Positions 1 to 8,556 of a stretch of DNA of 64,000 bases are shown in pieces. The stretch is from Chloroflexota bacterium (lineage in GTDB: Bacteria; Chloroflexota; Anaerolineae; Aggregatilineales; Phototrophicaceae). The stretch covers positions 17,757 through 81,756 of the forward strand of contig WTGO01000048.1 of NCBI GenBank assembly GCA_011523515.1. The letters run 5' to 3'. Every line of letters starts with the position of its first letter. The stretch's first letter is position 1. A program made the position numbers and the translations under genes. The notes under the pieces were generated by a model that saw only the letters and a list, made by a program, of their open reading frames with translations, did not search any database and was not told the DNA's origin.

Positions 1-416
1 TGTGGATGCTCAACGATTTCAGCGAGGAAATCGGCGCCACGCGCATCGTGCCGCGCAGCCACCTTTACGGCCGCCGCCCCGATGCCGAGCGCGACAAGGA
101 TGTGGTCAGCATCCCGGCGGAAGGCGTCGCCGGCAGCGCCATGCTCTTCGACGGCCGCATCTGGCACGGCACGGGCGCCAACGTCAGCGATCAGCAGCGG
201 CTGGGCGTGCTGACCACGTTCGTGGCGCCGCAATTCCGCACGCAGGTCAACTTCACCATGGCGACCGCGCCCGAGGTGGTGGCGGCGGCGGACGACGACC
301 TGCTGGCGTTGCTGGGCTTCAAGATCTGGAATGCCTACGGCCGCATCGAGAGTCCGGTGGCGGGTTATATTCAGCAAGGCGAGCGCTCGCTGGGCGAGTT
401 GCGGCCGCGAATGTAA
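1..416 (+). CDS. Phytanoyl-CoA dioxygenase family protein, C-terminal part
   Basis: The reading frame enters from the left edge (codon phase begins at base 3), so about half of the protein is missing. What remains, about 137 residues, fits the PhyH family of Fe(II)/2-oxoglutarate-dependent oxygenases. The C-terminal iron-binding His lies in FDGRIWHGTGAN, and an Arg about ten residues later (QQRLG) is where these enzymes bind the 2-oxoglutarate carboxylate. ATRIVPRSH upstream is the usual strand leading to the jelly-roll core. The family hydroxylates many small substrates, so the substrate is unknown. A 58-bp gap separates it from the amidohydrolase downstream on the same strand, and it may be the first visible gene of the same catabolic operon. 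Confidence 0.85.
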   Translation, partial: WMLNDFSEEIGATRIVPRSHLYGRRPDAERDKDVVSIPAEGVAGSAMLFDGRIWHGTGANVSDQQRLGVLTTFVAPQFRTQVNFTMATAPEVVAAADDDLLALLGFKIWNAYGRIESPVAGYIQQGERSLGELRPRM

Positions 417-474
417 AGAATTGCACAAGCATTATTCGGCTCCGCTTTCGTCTTTATAGGGAAGGGGCCGAGAG

Positions 475-1671
475 ATGAGGGCAACAGTGGCTCAACAAAT
501 CGACAAACTAGACCAAATACACATCGGCAAGAAGGGCGCCGCGCCCATCGCCGCGCCGGGCTGGACCGGCAAACCGGCCGACCGCGTCAAGCTGGTCGAT
601 TGCGATGTGCACCACAACTTCCATGACCCGCATCAGCTGCTGCCTTACCTGCCCAAGTTTTATCAGGAGCACCTGCTCGATCAGGGGCTGCACCTGCCCG
701 GCAGCGGCTACGCCAATACGCCCTTCCGGCGCACGCGTCCCGATATCAAGGACCCGGCGCTGCAAGAGCGCGATTTCAACTTCTCGCTGGAGTTCACGCA
801 GAAGGAACTGCTGGACCGCTGGAATGTCGATTTCGCGCTGTTGACAGGCCCGCCCGTTTTCCTGGCTGTGGCCGGCTTGCCCGATCCTGACTGGGCGGCG
901 GCGCTCTGCACGGCCTTCAACGACTGGACCATCGAGCACTGGCTGGACAAAGACCCGCGCGTGGTTAACGCCATCCTGGTCGCGCCCAACGACCCGGCGC
1001 TGGCGGTCAAGGAGATTCATCGTCTGGCGCATCGCAAAGACACCGTCGCCGTCATGATGCCGATGCAAACGCCGCAGCTTTTCGGCAAGCGCATGTACCA
1101 TCCGATATGGGAGGCTTGCGCCGAGCATGACCTGCCGGTCGTTTCGCATATCGGCGGCCTCAGCCCGGGCTCGACGCCGACGCCGGTCGGCTTCCCCAGT
1201 TATTACATGGAATCGCGCATGACTCGCCCCAGCGTCGCCAGCGCGCAAGCGGCCTCGCTGATCGTTGAGGGCGTCTTCGAGAAGTTCCCCAACTTCAAAG
1301 TCGCGCTGATCGAAGTCCAGCAGATGTGGGCGGTACCGCTGATGTGGCACATGGACGCCGACTGGAAAGCCATCGGCGATCAAACGCCCTGGCTCAAGCG
1401 CCTCCCCAGCGAATACTTCCGCGAGCATATCCGCATTGGCTCGCAGCCCATGCACGAGCCGCCGCAGACCGAGCAGGCCCATCAAATGCTGGAGATGCTG
1501 CACGCTGACGAGACCCTGATTTTCTGCACCGACTTCCCGCATTTCGACTGGAACGACCCGGTCACCGCGCTGCCCAAGCTGGACGAGCGCATGCACCGGC
1601 GCATCTTCGCTGAGAACGCGCTGGAGATGCTGCGCATCAGCGATGACATGATCGAGGCGGTCGTGGCGTGA
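475..1671 (+). CDS. Amidohydrolase-family metal-dependent hydrolase/decarboxylase
   Basis: A 398-aa TIM-barrel protein of the amidohydrolase-2 type, which includes aminocarboxymuconate-semialdehyde-decarboxylase-like enzymes. Metal-site residues are visible: DCDVHHNF near residue 42, a barrel His in VVSHIGG near 225, and the late Asp in CTDFPHFDW near 353. In this family such sites hydrolyse or decarboxylate cyclic and aromatic carboxylates. A purine-rich GAAGGGG precedes the ATG. Its stop overlaps the GTG start of the Rieske gene by 4 bp, so the two are probably co-translated and the Rieske protein may serve an oxygenase partner. The exact substrate cannot be read from the sequence. Confidence 0.9.
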   Translation: MRATVAQQIDKLDQIHIGKKGAAPIAAPGWTGKPADRVKLVDCDVHHNFHDPHQLLPYLPKFYQEHLLDQGLHLPGSGYANTPFRRTRPDIKDPALQERDFNFSLEFTQKELLDRWNVDFALLTGPPVFLAVAGLPDPDWAAALCTAFNDWTIEHWLDKDPRVVNAILVAPNDPALAVKEIHRLAHRKDTVAVMMPMQTPQLFGKRMYHPIWEACAEHDLPVVSHIGGLSPGSTPTPVGFPSYYMESRMTRPSVASAQAASLIVEGVFEKFPNFKVALIEVQQMWAVPLMWHMDADWKAIGDQTPWLKRLPSEYFREHIRIGSQPMHEPPQTEQAHQMLEMLHADETLIFCTDFPHFDWNDPVTALPKLDERMHRRIFAENALEMLRISDDMIEAVVA

Positions 1672-2063
1672 GCGGCATCGTCGTTGGCAAAACGGCTGAA
1701 ATTCCGGTCGGCGGGCGCAAAATCATCGTGCCCTTCCGCGGCCGCGCCGGCATCGGCATCTTCAACGTGAACGGCGCCTTCTACGCGCTGCGCAATATCT
1801 GCCCGCATAAACGCGGCCCGCTCTGCACCGGCGAAGTGGCGGGACGCAGCACGACATCCGCCCCACCCTCGTTAACTGAGGGCTTTGTTGACTACGAGCG
1901 CGAGGGCGAGATCATCCGCTGCCCCTGGCACGCCTGGCAATTCGACATCGCTACGGGCGAGTGCCTGGTCGACCCCGACATGCGCGTCAAAACCTACCCG
2001 ATCATCGTCGACGGAGAAGATATCATCGTCGATGTTGACGTCAGCGATTTCATTGCTGAATAG
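1668..2063 (+). CDS. Rieske [2Fe-2S] ferredoxin-like protein
   Basis: A 131-aa single-domain Rieske protein. The cluster motifs are C-P-H near residue 45 and C-P-W-H near 86, giving the CXH...CXXH ligand set. The 37-residue spacer between them is longer than the classic 15-17 residues, but resembles stand-alone Rieske proteins carrying a GPLC...SAPP-type insertion. The start is GTG at 1668 inside the TGA stop of the amidohydrolase (GTGA overlap). The likely role is electron delivery to an oxygenase. The PhyH protein upstream does not normally need one, so the partner is uncertain. Confidence 0.92.
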   Translation: MSGIVVGKTAEIPVGGRKIIVPFRGRAGIGIFNVNGAFYALRNICPHKRGPLCTGEVAGRSTTSAPPSLTEGFVDYEREGEIIRCPWHAWQFDIATGECLVDPDMRVKTYPIIVDGEDIIVDVDVSDFIAE

Positions 2064-2143
2064 CGGGCTTATTGCGCGAATGGCAACAGCGCGCGCGGGG
2101 CAGCGATTTCAATACGACGCGCCAGCAAAAGAGGAGAGCGATT

Positions 2144-2557
2144 ATGCATGAAGCGCCTGCGAACCCGGACAAGCTGTATGTGGCCGCTTTTCCCTATGCT
2201 GATGATGTCCTGGCGCTGCCGGTCGAAGACATACCGCAGACCGTGAAATGGTATAGCGGCGCATTTGGCTTCAGAGAGGTTGAAAGGCGCGAGCAGCCGC
2301 AGCCAACGGTGATTATGGAGCGGGACGACGTACGGCTTGGATTCGCGATTAATGGAGGTGACGCTTCACAAGATGGCGCGGCCATCCTGGTCAATAATAT
2401 CCGCCGCACCCGCGACGAACTGGAAGCCAAGGGCATCAAAACCGCCAACTGGCGTGTGGACGAGCGCGACGGGCAGAAACTCCAAGTCTTCTTTGTGGTG
2501 GCGCCCGATGGCTTATGCTTCTATTTTCATCAGCCGCTTGAAGAGGCGCGGGTTTAG
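2144..2557 (+). CDS. VOC (glyoxalase/bleomycin-resistance fold) family protein
   Basis: A 137-aa protein with one vicinal-oxygen-chelate pattern: LPVEDIPQTVKWYSGAFGF at the start of the first beta-alpha-beta unit, VRLGF in the middle and KLQVFFVVAPDGLCFYFHQP at the end. I chose the ATG at 2144, not the upstream in-frame one at 2072, because GAGGAG sits 7 bases before it and the extra N-terminus is low-complexity. VOC proteins include dioxygenases, lyases and isomerases, and some only bind ligand. It lies between the Rieske gene and a Gfo/Idh oxidoreductase on the same strand. Confidence 0.85.
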   Translation: MHEAPANPDKLYVAAFPYADDVLALPVEDIPQTVKWYSGAFGFREVERREQPQPTVIMERDDVRLGFAINGGDASQDGAAILVNNIRRTRDELEAKGIKTANWRVDERDGQKLQVFFVVAPDGLCFYFHQPLEEARV

Positions 2558-2640
2558 CATATCCACTGCCTGCGGGACTTTGGCAATACAGTAGAGCACA
2601 GTATTGATGCGCGACGCTCGTATAAGCGAGGGCGAAGACA

Positions 2641-3693
2641 GTGACGAAGAATCCACAACCGATCCGCCTGGGCGTCATCAGTTTCGCGCACGGCCACGTC
2701 AGCGCCTACTGCCGCGTCATCGCCGATTTCGCGGACGCTGAAGTCGTCGCCGCTTGGGATGACGATGCCGAGCGCGGCCAGAGGGCAGCCGCCGACTTCG
2801 GCCTGGAATGGGCGCCGGATCTCGACACACTGCTGGCGCGCGATGATATTGACGCCGCTTTCGTGGCCAGCCCGACGAACCGGCACGCCGAGCATGTCAT
2901 CGCGGCGGCGGAGGCGGGAAAGCATGTCCTGCTGCAGAAGCCGATGGCGCTGACGCTGGCGGATTGCGATGCCATCATTGACGCGGTCGAGCGCGCCGGC
3001 GTCAAGTTCAGCATGTGCTATCAGATGCGCTGCGACCCGGTCAACCGCAAGATGAAGGCGCTGGTGGAGAGCGGCGCGATCGGCAATATCGCGGTCGCGC
3101 GCCGTCGCCACGCCATCCCCATGCTGCTCAACGAGGAATGGGCGGTTCCGGGCAACTGGCACATTGATCCCGTCCAGAATATGGGCATGTTCATGGACGA
3201 TGCCTCGCACGCCGCCGACTGGTTCTACTGGATGCTGGGCCGCCCGGTCAGCGTCATGGCCGAGATTGACAATATCGTCACCGATGCCGCGCCCGATGAC
3301 AACGGCGTGGCCATCTACCGCTTCGCGGGTGGCCAGATCGGCATCCTCTTCAATAGCTCGACGCAGCTTGCCGCCGAAGCCACTACCGAGATCTACGGCG
3401 ACGCCGGCGCGATTCAACAGAATTACGGCGACCTGCCGGCGTCGCTCTTGCCGGCCGATGGCGCGCCGCTCAAGCTATTTCGGGCTGGCGCCGACGACTG
3501 GGAGCGCTTCGACTTCCCCATCGTGCCGCAGCGAGCCCGTATAGAATCCGTGCCGCGTCCGCTGGTCGATTATCTCACGGGCGAGGCGCCGCCATTGGCT
3601 ACTGCCGCCGAGGGGCGCGTCTGCGTCGAGATGATTTTGGGCGCCTATCAATCAGCGCGGGAGGGTCGGCGCGTCAGCTTTGCGCCAGCGTAA
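2641..3693 (+). CDS. Gfo/Idh/MocA family oxidoreductase
   Basis: A 350-aa NAD(P)-dependent dehydrogenase with a GTG start. The N-terminal Rossmann half is recognisable (IRLGVISFAHGHVSAYC; AAFVASPTNRHAEHVIAA). The conserved EAGKHVLLQKP stretch carries the catalytic Lys of the EKP-type motif, here Q-K-P. The C-terminal half is the mixed alpha/beta substrate domain. Such enzymes oxidise or reduce sugars, inositols and related polyols. It is followed after 12 bp by an alcohol dehydrogenase, so the pair could form a polyol or sugar oxidation unit. The glycine motif is GXXXXGH rather than GXGXXG, which is within family variation. Confidence 0.9.
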   Translation: MTKNPQPIRLGVISFAHGHVSAYCRVIADFADAEVVAAWDDDAERGQRAAADFGLEWAPDLDTLLARDDIDAAFVASPTNRHAEHVIAAAEAGKHVLLQKPMALTLADCDAIIDAVERAGVKFSMCYQMRCDPVNRKMKALVESGAIGNIAVARRRHAIPMLLNEEWAVPGNWHIDPVQNMGMFMDDASHAADWFYWMLGRPVSVMAEIDNIVTDAAPDDNGVAIYRFAGGQIGILFNSSTQLAAEATTEIYGDAGAIQQNYGDLPASLLPADGAPLKLFRAGADDWERFDFPIVPQRARIESVPRPLVDYLTGEAPPLATAAEGRVCVEMILGAYQSAREGRRVSFAPA

Positions 3694-3705
3694 GGACATG
3701 ATCCC

Positions 3706-4695
3706 ATGAAGACCCTGGAAATGACGGGCAAGGCGACCGCGCGCATAATTGAAGCGGACGCGCCGACGCCTGAGCATGGCGAAGTCCTCATACAGACCGC
3801 GCGCAGCGCCATCTGCGGCAGCGAGATGAAAACCTACCGCGGGGCGGGCTTGGCTGGCGGCAACGGCGGGCATGAAGCGGTCGGCAACGTGATCGAGCTT
3901 GGCGACGGCGTCACGGGCCTTGCGCTTAGCCAGCGCGTGGGTGTCAGCGCGGTATTCGGCTGCGGCCAATGCGCCGAATGCGCGCGCGGGCGTTACACAT
4001 GGTGCAAGTCCGCTACGTCGCGCTCGCGCATGCACGCCGAACAATTTGTCATTCACGCGCGCTGTTGTAGTCCGCTGCCGGACGATCTGCCGTGGGAGCC
4101 GGCGACTCTGCTGACAGGCGATGGCCTGGGCGTGCCCTGGCACACGGCCAAGAAGATCGATCGCGCCGATATTGAGACGATCGTGGTCATGGGTCTGGGT
4201 CCCATTGGCTTGGGCAACGTCTTGCTGCAGGCGCATCTGGGACGGCGGGTCATCGGCGTCGACATCGTCGATTACCGTGTCGATTTCGCCCGGCAGCTGG
4301 GCGCCGATGTCAGCATCAAAGCCGATGATACGCTGATTGACCGCCTCATGGACCTCACCGACGGCGACGGCGCGGATGTCGTCATCGACTGCGCCGGCCA
4401 GCGCGCGAGCGTGGCCAACAGTTTCCTGGCCGTCCGCCGCGGCGGCACGGTCGTCTTCAACGGCGAGTCGAATGAGGAATTGCTGGCGCCCAGCCGCGAC
4501 TTCAACCGGCGCGAGATTTGGGCGGTCGGCTGCTGGTACTATTTCATGAGCGAAGTGCCCGAGATGATTCAGCTGTGGCGGGACGGCCTCAATGTGACGC
4601 GTATGATCACGCACCGCTTCCCGCTGGCCGAGGCGCCCGCGGCTTTTGAGCTATTCGACCGCGGCTCAACGGGCAAGGTGCTGCTGCGGCCTTAA
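3706..4695 (+). CDS. Zinc-dependent medium-chain alcohol dehydrogenase
   Basis: A 329-aa MDR enzyme. The catalytic zinc Cys is in SAICGSEMKTYRG, a GHEAVG stretch carries the second ligand, and the structural zinc loop is CGQCAECARGRYTWC. The NAD-binding GLGPIGLGN stretch is near residue 164. It is shorter than the usual ~345 residues but shows both domains. The start lies 12 bp after the Gfo/Idh stop. The probable role is oxidation of a sugar or polyol hydroxyl in the same pathway; threonine- and sorbitol-dehydrogenase-like enzymes share this layout, so substrate specificity is open. Confidence 0.9.
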   Translation: MKTLEMTGKATARIIEADAPTPEHGEVLIQTARSAICGSEMKTYRGAGLAGGNGGHEAVGNVIELGDGVTGLALSQRVGVSAVFGCGQCAECARGRYTWCKSATSRSRMHAEQFVIHARCCSPLPDDLPWEPATLLTGDGLGVPWHTAKKIDRADIETIVVMGLGPIGLGNVLLQAHLGRRVIGVDIVDYRVDFARQLGADVSIKADDTLIDRLMDLTDGDGADVVIDCAGQRASVANSFLAVRRGGTVVFNGESNEELLAPSRDFNRREIWAVGCWYYFMSEVPEMIQLWRDGLNVTRMITHRFPLAEAPAAFELFDRGSTGKVLLRP

Positions 4696-4723
4696 TGCCC
4701 TCGCAGCTGGTTATGCCACTTGA

Positions 4724-4752
4724 TTGCGCCCTGGGGCGCGATTCGATATACT
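4724..4752 (+). promoter_or_regulatory. Candidate promoter for the peptide-binding protein gene
   Basis: A TATACT -10-like box at 4747-4752 has a weak -35 (TTGCGC, 4724-4729) 17 bases upstream. A short palindrome, GCGCC-ctgg-GGCGC, lies at 4726-4739 inside the spacer and could be an operator. The leader to the start codon would be about 45 bases. This is a visual call only. Confidence 0.35.
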
Positions 4753-4802
4753 CTCCCTGCAACAAAGTTTTCGTTCTATAGACTCTAAAAGGAGTGAGCA
4801 AT

Positions 4803-6386
4803 ATGAATGGCTTTAAGTATATCCTTGCGCTGCTCGCGTTGATCGTGCTGCTGGTTGGCGCTTTCACCGGCTACGCGCAGGACGAAAAAGTCCTGGTGAT
4901 CGGCCACGCTGAATCCACCGATTCCCTAGACCCCGCCAACGGCTTCACTGGCACGGGACACATGATCAATCATGTCGTCTATGACCAACTCGTCACTTTC
5001 CCCGACGAAGACGCCAGCCAGATCCTGCCGCGCCTCGCGGATAGCTGGGAGATCAGTGAAGACGGTCTGACCTACACCTTCTCGCTGAATCCGGATGCCG
5101 TCTTCGCCAATGGCGATGACGTAACTGCCGACGATGTCGTCTTCTCGTTCAACCGCCTGAAGTACCGCGATGGCAACCCGTCATTCCTCGCCGACCCGAT
5201 TGAGTCGCTGGAAGCGATTGACGACGACACCGTCGCCATCACTGTGGTTGAACCACGTCCCTCGTTCTTGTCCGAGATCACCAGCGCGGTATTCAGCGTC
5301 AGCAACGCCGATGTCGTGCGCGCCAACGGCGGCACCGATGCCATGGACGCGGCTGACACCGATACCGCCGGCGCTTACCTCGACAGCCACTCAGCGGGGT
5401 CGGGACCCTATATGTTGGCGCTGTGGGAGCCACAAGCCCGCACCGAGCTGGTCCGCAACGAGAATTACTGGGGCGAGCAACCCTATTTCGACCGCGTGAT
5501 CATCATCAACATGCCCGAAGCCGCCACCCAAAAAGCCGCCCTGGAAGCCGGTGAAATTGACATCGCCCTCGACCTCTCCAGCGATAATGTCGCCTCCTTG
5601 GTCGGCAACGACAGCATCGAAATCTACCGCGGCCTCAGCAACTGGACGCACTTCATCATCATGAACACTGATGAAGAGAAGAGCGGCCCCTTCGCCAACC
5701 CGACCGTTCAGCTCGCCGTCCGCTATGCCTTGGACTACGAAGGCTACAAGACCCTCTGGGGCGGCGTCACGCCGGGCAGCAATATGTGGGTCGGCTTGTT
5801 CACCGCCTTTGGCGAAGACCGCGCCTTCAGCCGCGATCTGGATAAAGCGCGCGAATTGCTGGCGGAAGCCGGCTACGCCGATGGCCTGGATATGACCCTG
5901 GAATACCCCGACTGGGCTCTCGGCGGCGTCAGCTTCAATACTAATGCTCAGAAAATCCAGGCCGATCTCGCCGAAGCCGGCATCAATGTCACTCTCTCCC
6001 CGGGTGAAATGCAGGTCGAGCTAGCGAAATATCGCAGTGGCGAGCACAGCGTCGGCTATTGGCTCTGGGGCCCGGACATCCTCGATCCAATTGACTTCAC
6101 CAGCTTCTTGCCCGGCGGAAAGGTCGCCACCGAGCGCAACAACTGGCAATTGGAAGATGTGCCCGCCGACATTCAAGAATTGATCGCCCGCGCGAGAACC
6201 GCGAGCGACCCCGATGAGCGCATGGAGGTCTATACCGCGCTGCAAGAATTTAACCAGCAGCACGGTCCCTTCGCGCCCTTTGTCGTGCCAGAGCAGCCCT
6301 CCGCTTACTTGGCGAATCTGCAGGGCTTCATCTTCCACCCGCATTGGACGCTGGATGTGACCCTGCTTAGCCGCGCCGATATGTAA
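4803..6386 (+). CDS. ABC transporter substrate-binding protein, family 5 (oligopeptide type)
   Basis: A 527-aa periplasmic or extracytoplasmic binding protein. Residues 1-23 form a signal peptide ending ...TGYAQD with no lipobox Cys. The SBP_bac_5 order is canonical: VVYDQLVTF...PRLADSWEISEDGLTYTFSLN...ADDVVFSFNRL in the N-terminal lobe, RELLAEAGYADG in the middle, then the AEAGINV lobe and the PFVVP...end. The start is set at ATG 4803 because AAAAGGAG lies 8 bases upstream; the GTG at 4794 overlaps that site. It is followed by a strong terminator and then dppB/dppC-type permeases, so it is probably expressed more highly than they are. Confidence 0.93.
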   Translation: MNGFKYILALLALIVLLVGAFTGYAQDEKVLVIGHAESTDSLDPANGFTGTGHMINHVVYDQLVTFPDEDASQILPRLADSWEISEDGLTYTFSLNPDAVFANGDDVTADDVVFSFNRLKYRDGNPSFLADPIESLEAIDDDTVAITVVEPRPSFLSEITSAVFSVSNADVVRANGGTDAMDAADTDTAGAYLDSHSAGSGPYMLALWEPQARTELVRNENYWGEQPYFDRVIIINMPEAATQKAALEAGEIDIALDLSSDNVASLVGNDSIEIYRGLSNWTHFIIMNTDEEKSGPFANPTVQLAVRYALDYEGYKTLWGGVTPGSNMWVGLFTAFGEDRAFSRDLDKARELLAEAGYADGLDMTLEYPDWALGGVSFNTNAQKIQADLAEAGINVTLSPGEMQVELAKYRSGEHSVGYWLWGPDILDPIDFTSFLPGGKVATERNNWQLEDVPADIQELIARARTASDPDERMEVYTALQEFNQQHGPFAPFVVPEQPSAYLANLQGFIFHPHWTLDVTLLSRADM

Positions 6387-6417
6387 TCGCGCCAAAACGG
6401 CATTCAGATATAGTGCC

Positions 6418-6445
6418 AAGGGCGGGCATTGTGCTCGCCCTTTTT
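6418..6445 (+). terminator. Rho-independent terminator
   Basis: A 10-bp stem (AAGGGCGGGC pairing with GCTCGCCCTT, one G-U pair) with a 5-base ATTGT loop is followed by a T run through 6445. It lies 31 bases after the binding-protein stop, which is typical for separating an abundant binding protein from its permeases. Confidence 0.85.
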
Positions 6446-6548
6446 CGTCTCTAGCCTTGAAAACAAATCAATCAGCGCGATTGTTTTGAGACCGTGTTGG
6501 CTGTGGTAAACTTGGGCTTGTCCACAAGCGAGTTGGCAATCCGAGCCG

Positions 6549-7568
6549 ATGAACTTCCTGCAATACTTCATACGCCGCGCCCTCCTGGTGACTCCGTTGT
6601 TGCTGGGCATCACTGTGATGGCTTTCCTCATCGCCAACCTCATCCCGGCCGACCCCACCATCGCCAACCTGCCGCCCAACGCCCTCAACGATGAAGACAC
6701 CATCGCCGCCTTTCGCAAAAAATGGGGTCTGGATAAACCCCTGCACGAGCAATACCTGACCTACCTCGGCAACCTGCTGCAGGGCGACCTGGGCACTTCC
6801 ATCAAAACCCGCAAGCCGGTCGGCGAAGACATCAGCCGCCGCCTGCCCGCCACAATTGAACTGGCGACCTTGGGCATCATTTTTGGAATCTTCTTGGGGG
6901 TCGGACTGGGCTTGATCTCGGCAATCTGGAAGGACACCTGGGCCGACTATGTAGCGCGGGTCATCGCCTTCATTGGCATCAGCTTCCCGGTGTTTTTGCT
7001 CGCGCTAATCTTCTTGACGGTGTTTTACGCCCAACTTCGAATCGCCTCTGGTCCCGGCCGCCTTGATATCATCATGCGCCCGCCGCCGACGGTCACGGGC
7101 TTGTTCACGGTCGACGCCCTGCTCGCCGGCGATCTCAAAACTTTCAAAAACGCCTTCGACCATCTGGTCCTGCCCGCGTCCACACTCGCGCTTTATATCA
7201 GCGCCATCATCTCGCGCATCACCCGCTCCTCCCTGCTCGAAGTGCTGAACCAGGATTATATGCGCACTGCCCGCGCCAAGGGCTTGCGCGAACGTTATGT
7301 AATCGGCTTTCACGGCCTGCGCAATTCCTTGATTCCCGTGGTGACGGTCATCGGTTTGTCTTATGGCAATCTGCTGGTCGGCTCGATTTTGATCGAGTCC
7401 ATCTTCGCCTACCCCGGCATCGGCTTTTATATGTTCCGCGCCAGCACCTCGCAGGATTTCCCAGCAATCATGGGCGTCAGCCTGCTCTTCGCCTTCATTT
7501 ATGTCGGAGTCAATTTTGTCGTCGATATCCTCTATTTCTTCCTCGACCCAAGAATCCGAGTCGCGTAG
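6549..7568 (+). CDS. ABC transporter permease, DppB/OppB type
   Basis: A 339-aa inner-membrane permease with six predicted transmembrane segments. The first is near residues 9-30 and a long periplasmic loop precedes the second. The cytoplasmic EAA loop is intact: DYMRTARAKGL...GLRNSLIPVV near residues 235-260. It would pair with the next gene to form the membrane channel of a dipeptide or oligopeptide importer fed by the binding protein upstream. No ATPase genes follow here, so the pore must use an ATPase encoded elsewhere. Confidence 0.93.
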   Translation: MNFLQYFIRRALLVTPLLLGITVMAFLIANLIPADPTIANLPPNALNDEDTIAAFRKKWGLDKPLHEQYLTYLGNLLQGDLGTSIKTRKPVGEDISRRLPATIELATLGIIFGIFLGVGLGLISAIWKDTWADYVARVIAFIGISFPVFLLALIFLTVFYAQLRIASGPGRLDIIMRPPPTVTGLFTVDALLAGDLKTFKNAFDHLVLPASTLALYISAIISRITRSSLLEVLNQDYMRTARAKGLRERYVIGFHGLRNSLIPVVTVIGLSYGNLLVGSILIESIFAYPGIGFYMFRASTSQDFPAIMGVSLLFAFIYVGVNFVVDILYFFLDPRIRVA

Positions 7569-8403
7569 CTGGCTGCGGCAGGCGCGCTATCATTTGCGCC
7601 GCAACCCGCTGGTCCTGCTGGGCATCATTATCGCCACAGTCTGGATCGTGACTGCTTTCATCGCGCCGTCGGTCGCGCCGGTCGAGCCTTTGAAGCAAGA
7701 TCTGGTGAACCGCCTGCAAGCGCCGGGCGCCCTATTCTTCATGGGCTCGGACGAGTTGGGACGCGATATTTTCAGCCGCGTACTCTGGGGCGCGCGCATT
7801 ACGATACCGGCGGGCTTGGCGGTTATCATCATCGGCAGCACGATTGGCGTTATCATCGGCGCGGTGGCCGGTTACGCCGGCGGCTTGGTCGACGAGTTGC
7901 TGATGCGCCTGACCGAGCTCTTCATGGCATTTCCCTTCATCATCCTGGCAATGGCGGTCACGGCGGCGCTGGGTCCCGATATCCAAAACGCCGTGATCGC
8001 CTTGAGTGTGGTCTGGTGGCCGCGTTACGCGCGTGTGCTTCGCGGGCTAGTGCTCGAGGTCAAGGCGCAGGAGTATGTCGAGGCGGCACATAGCGCTGGC
8101 GCCGGCGGCTTCTACATCCTCTTCCGCACCATCTTGCCCAATTGCATCGCGCCGGCCCTCATCCTGGCCACGCTGGATATCGGCACGGCCATCATCAGCT
8201 TCGCCGCCTTGAGCTTTATCGGCTTGGGGCCGGAGCCGTCGTCGCCGGAATGGGGACGCATGGTCAGCATCGGCATCGACTTCTTCGACCAGTGGTGGAT
8301 GTGGCTCTTTCCCGGGCTGGCGATCGCCGGGCTGGTGATGGCCTTCAACTTCATCGGCGACGGCCTGCGCGATATCCTCGATCCGCGCCTGCGGGGGGAG
8401 TGA
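7501..8403 (+). CDS. ABC transporter permease, DppC/OppC type
   Basis: A 300-aa permease with an N-terminal cytoplasmic tail (LRRNPLVLLG), the GSDELGRDIFSR motif typical of DppC before the second membrane helix, and an EAA loop (QEYVEAAHSAGAGGFYILF). The only ATG places its start 68 bp inside the dppB-like gene in another frame; a TTG at 7516 is a possible alternative. Such an overlap suggests translational coupling. It ends the operon, and the 150 bp beyond carry no further gene. Confidence 0.9.
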   Translation: MSESILSSISSISSSTQESESRSWLRQARYHLRRNPLVLLGIIIATVWIVTAFIAPSVAPVEPLKQDLVNRLQAPGALFFMGSDELGRDIFSRVLWGARITIPAGLAVIIIGSTIGVIIGAVAGYAGGLVDELLMRLTELFMAFPFIILAMAVTAALGPDIQNAVIALSVVWWPRYARVLRGLVLEVKAQEYVEAAHSAGAGGFYILFRTILPNCIAPALILATLDIGTAIISFAALSFIGLGPEPSSPEWGRMVSIGIDFFDQWWMWLFPGLAIAGLVMAFNFIGDGLRDILDPRLRGE

Positions 8404-8454
8404 GCGGACTGGCAGCCTGCAACGGGCGATCTGCATTTGCGGGGCTTTCCACAC

Positions 8455-8495
8455 TTTTCCCACCGAGTTCACCGAGGAAATCTTAGGGCACAGAG
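8455..8495 (+). repeat. Solo arm of the CCACCGAGTTCACAGAGG repeat
   Basis: The stretch CCACCGAGTTCACCGAGG, eight variable bases and then AGGGCACAGAG closely matches the arms of the two MITE-like elements at 40506-40670 and 41643-41810. Only one arm is recognisable here, in the gap between convergent genes. Confidence 0.6.
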
Positions 8496-8556
8496 AGGTC
8501 GGCCCTGCGGATGATGACGTTCTATTCCGCAATAGTAGACGCCGAGATAGTCGGCG

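Noticed and set aside
508..1596. A 362-codon open frame on the - strand under the amidohydrolase gene
   Set aside because: It mirrors the codon pattern of the real + strand gene and shows no family motif; high G+C makes long antisense frames common here. The same holds for the long antisense frames at 53318-54778, 57643-58863 and 59232-60827.
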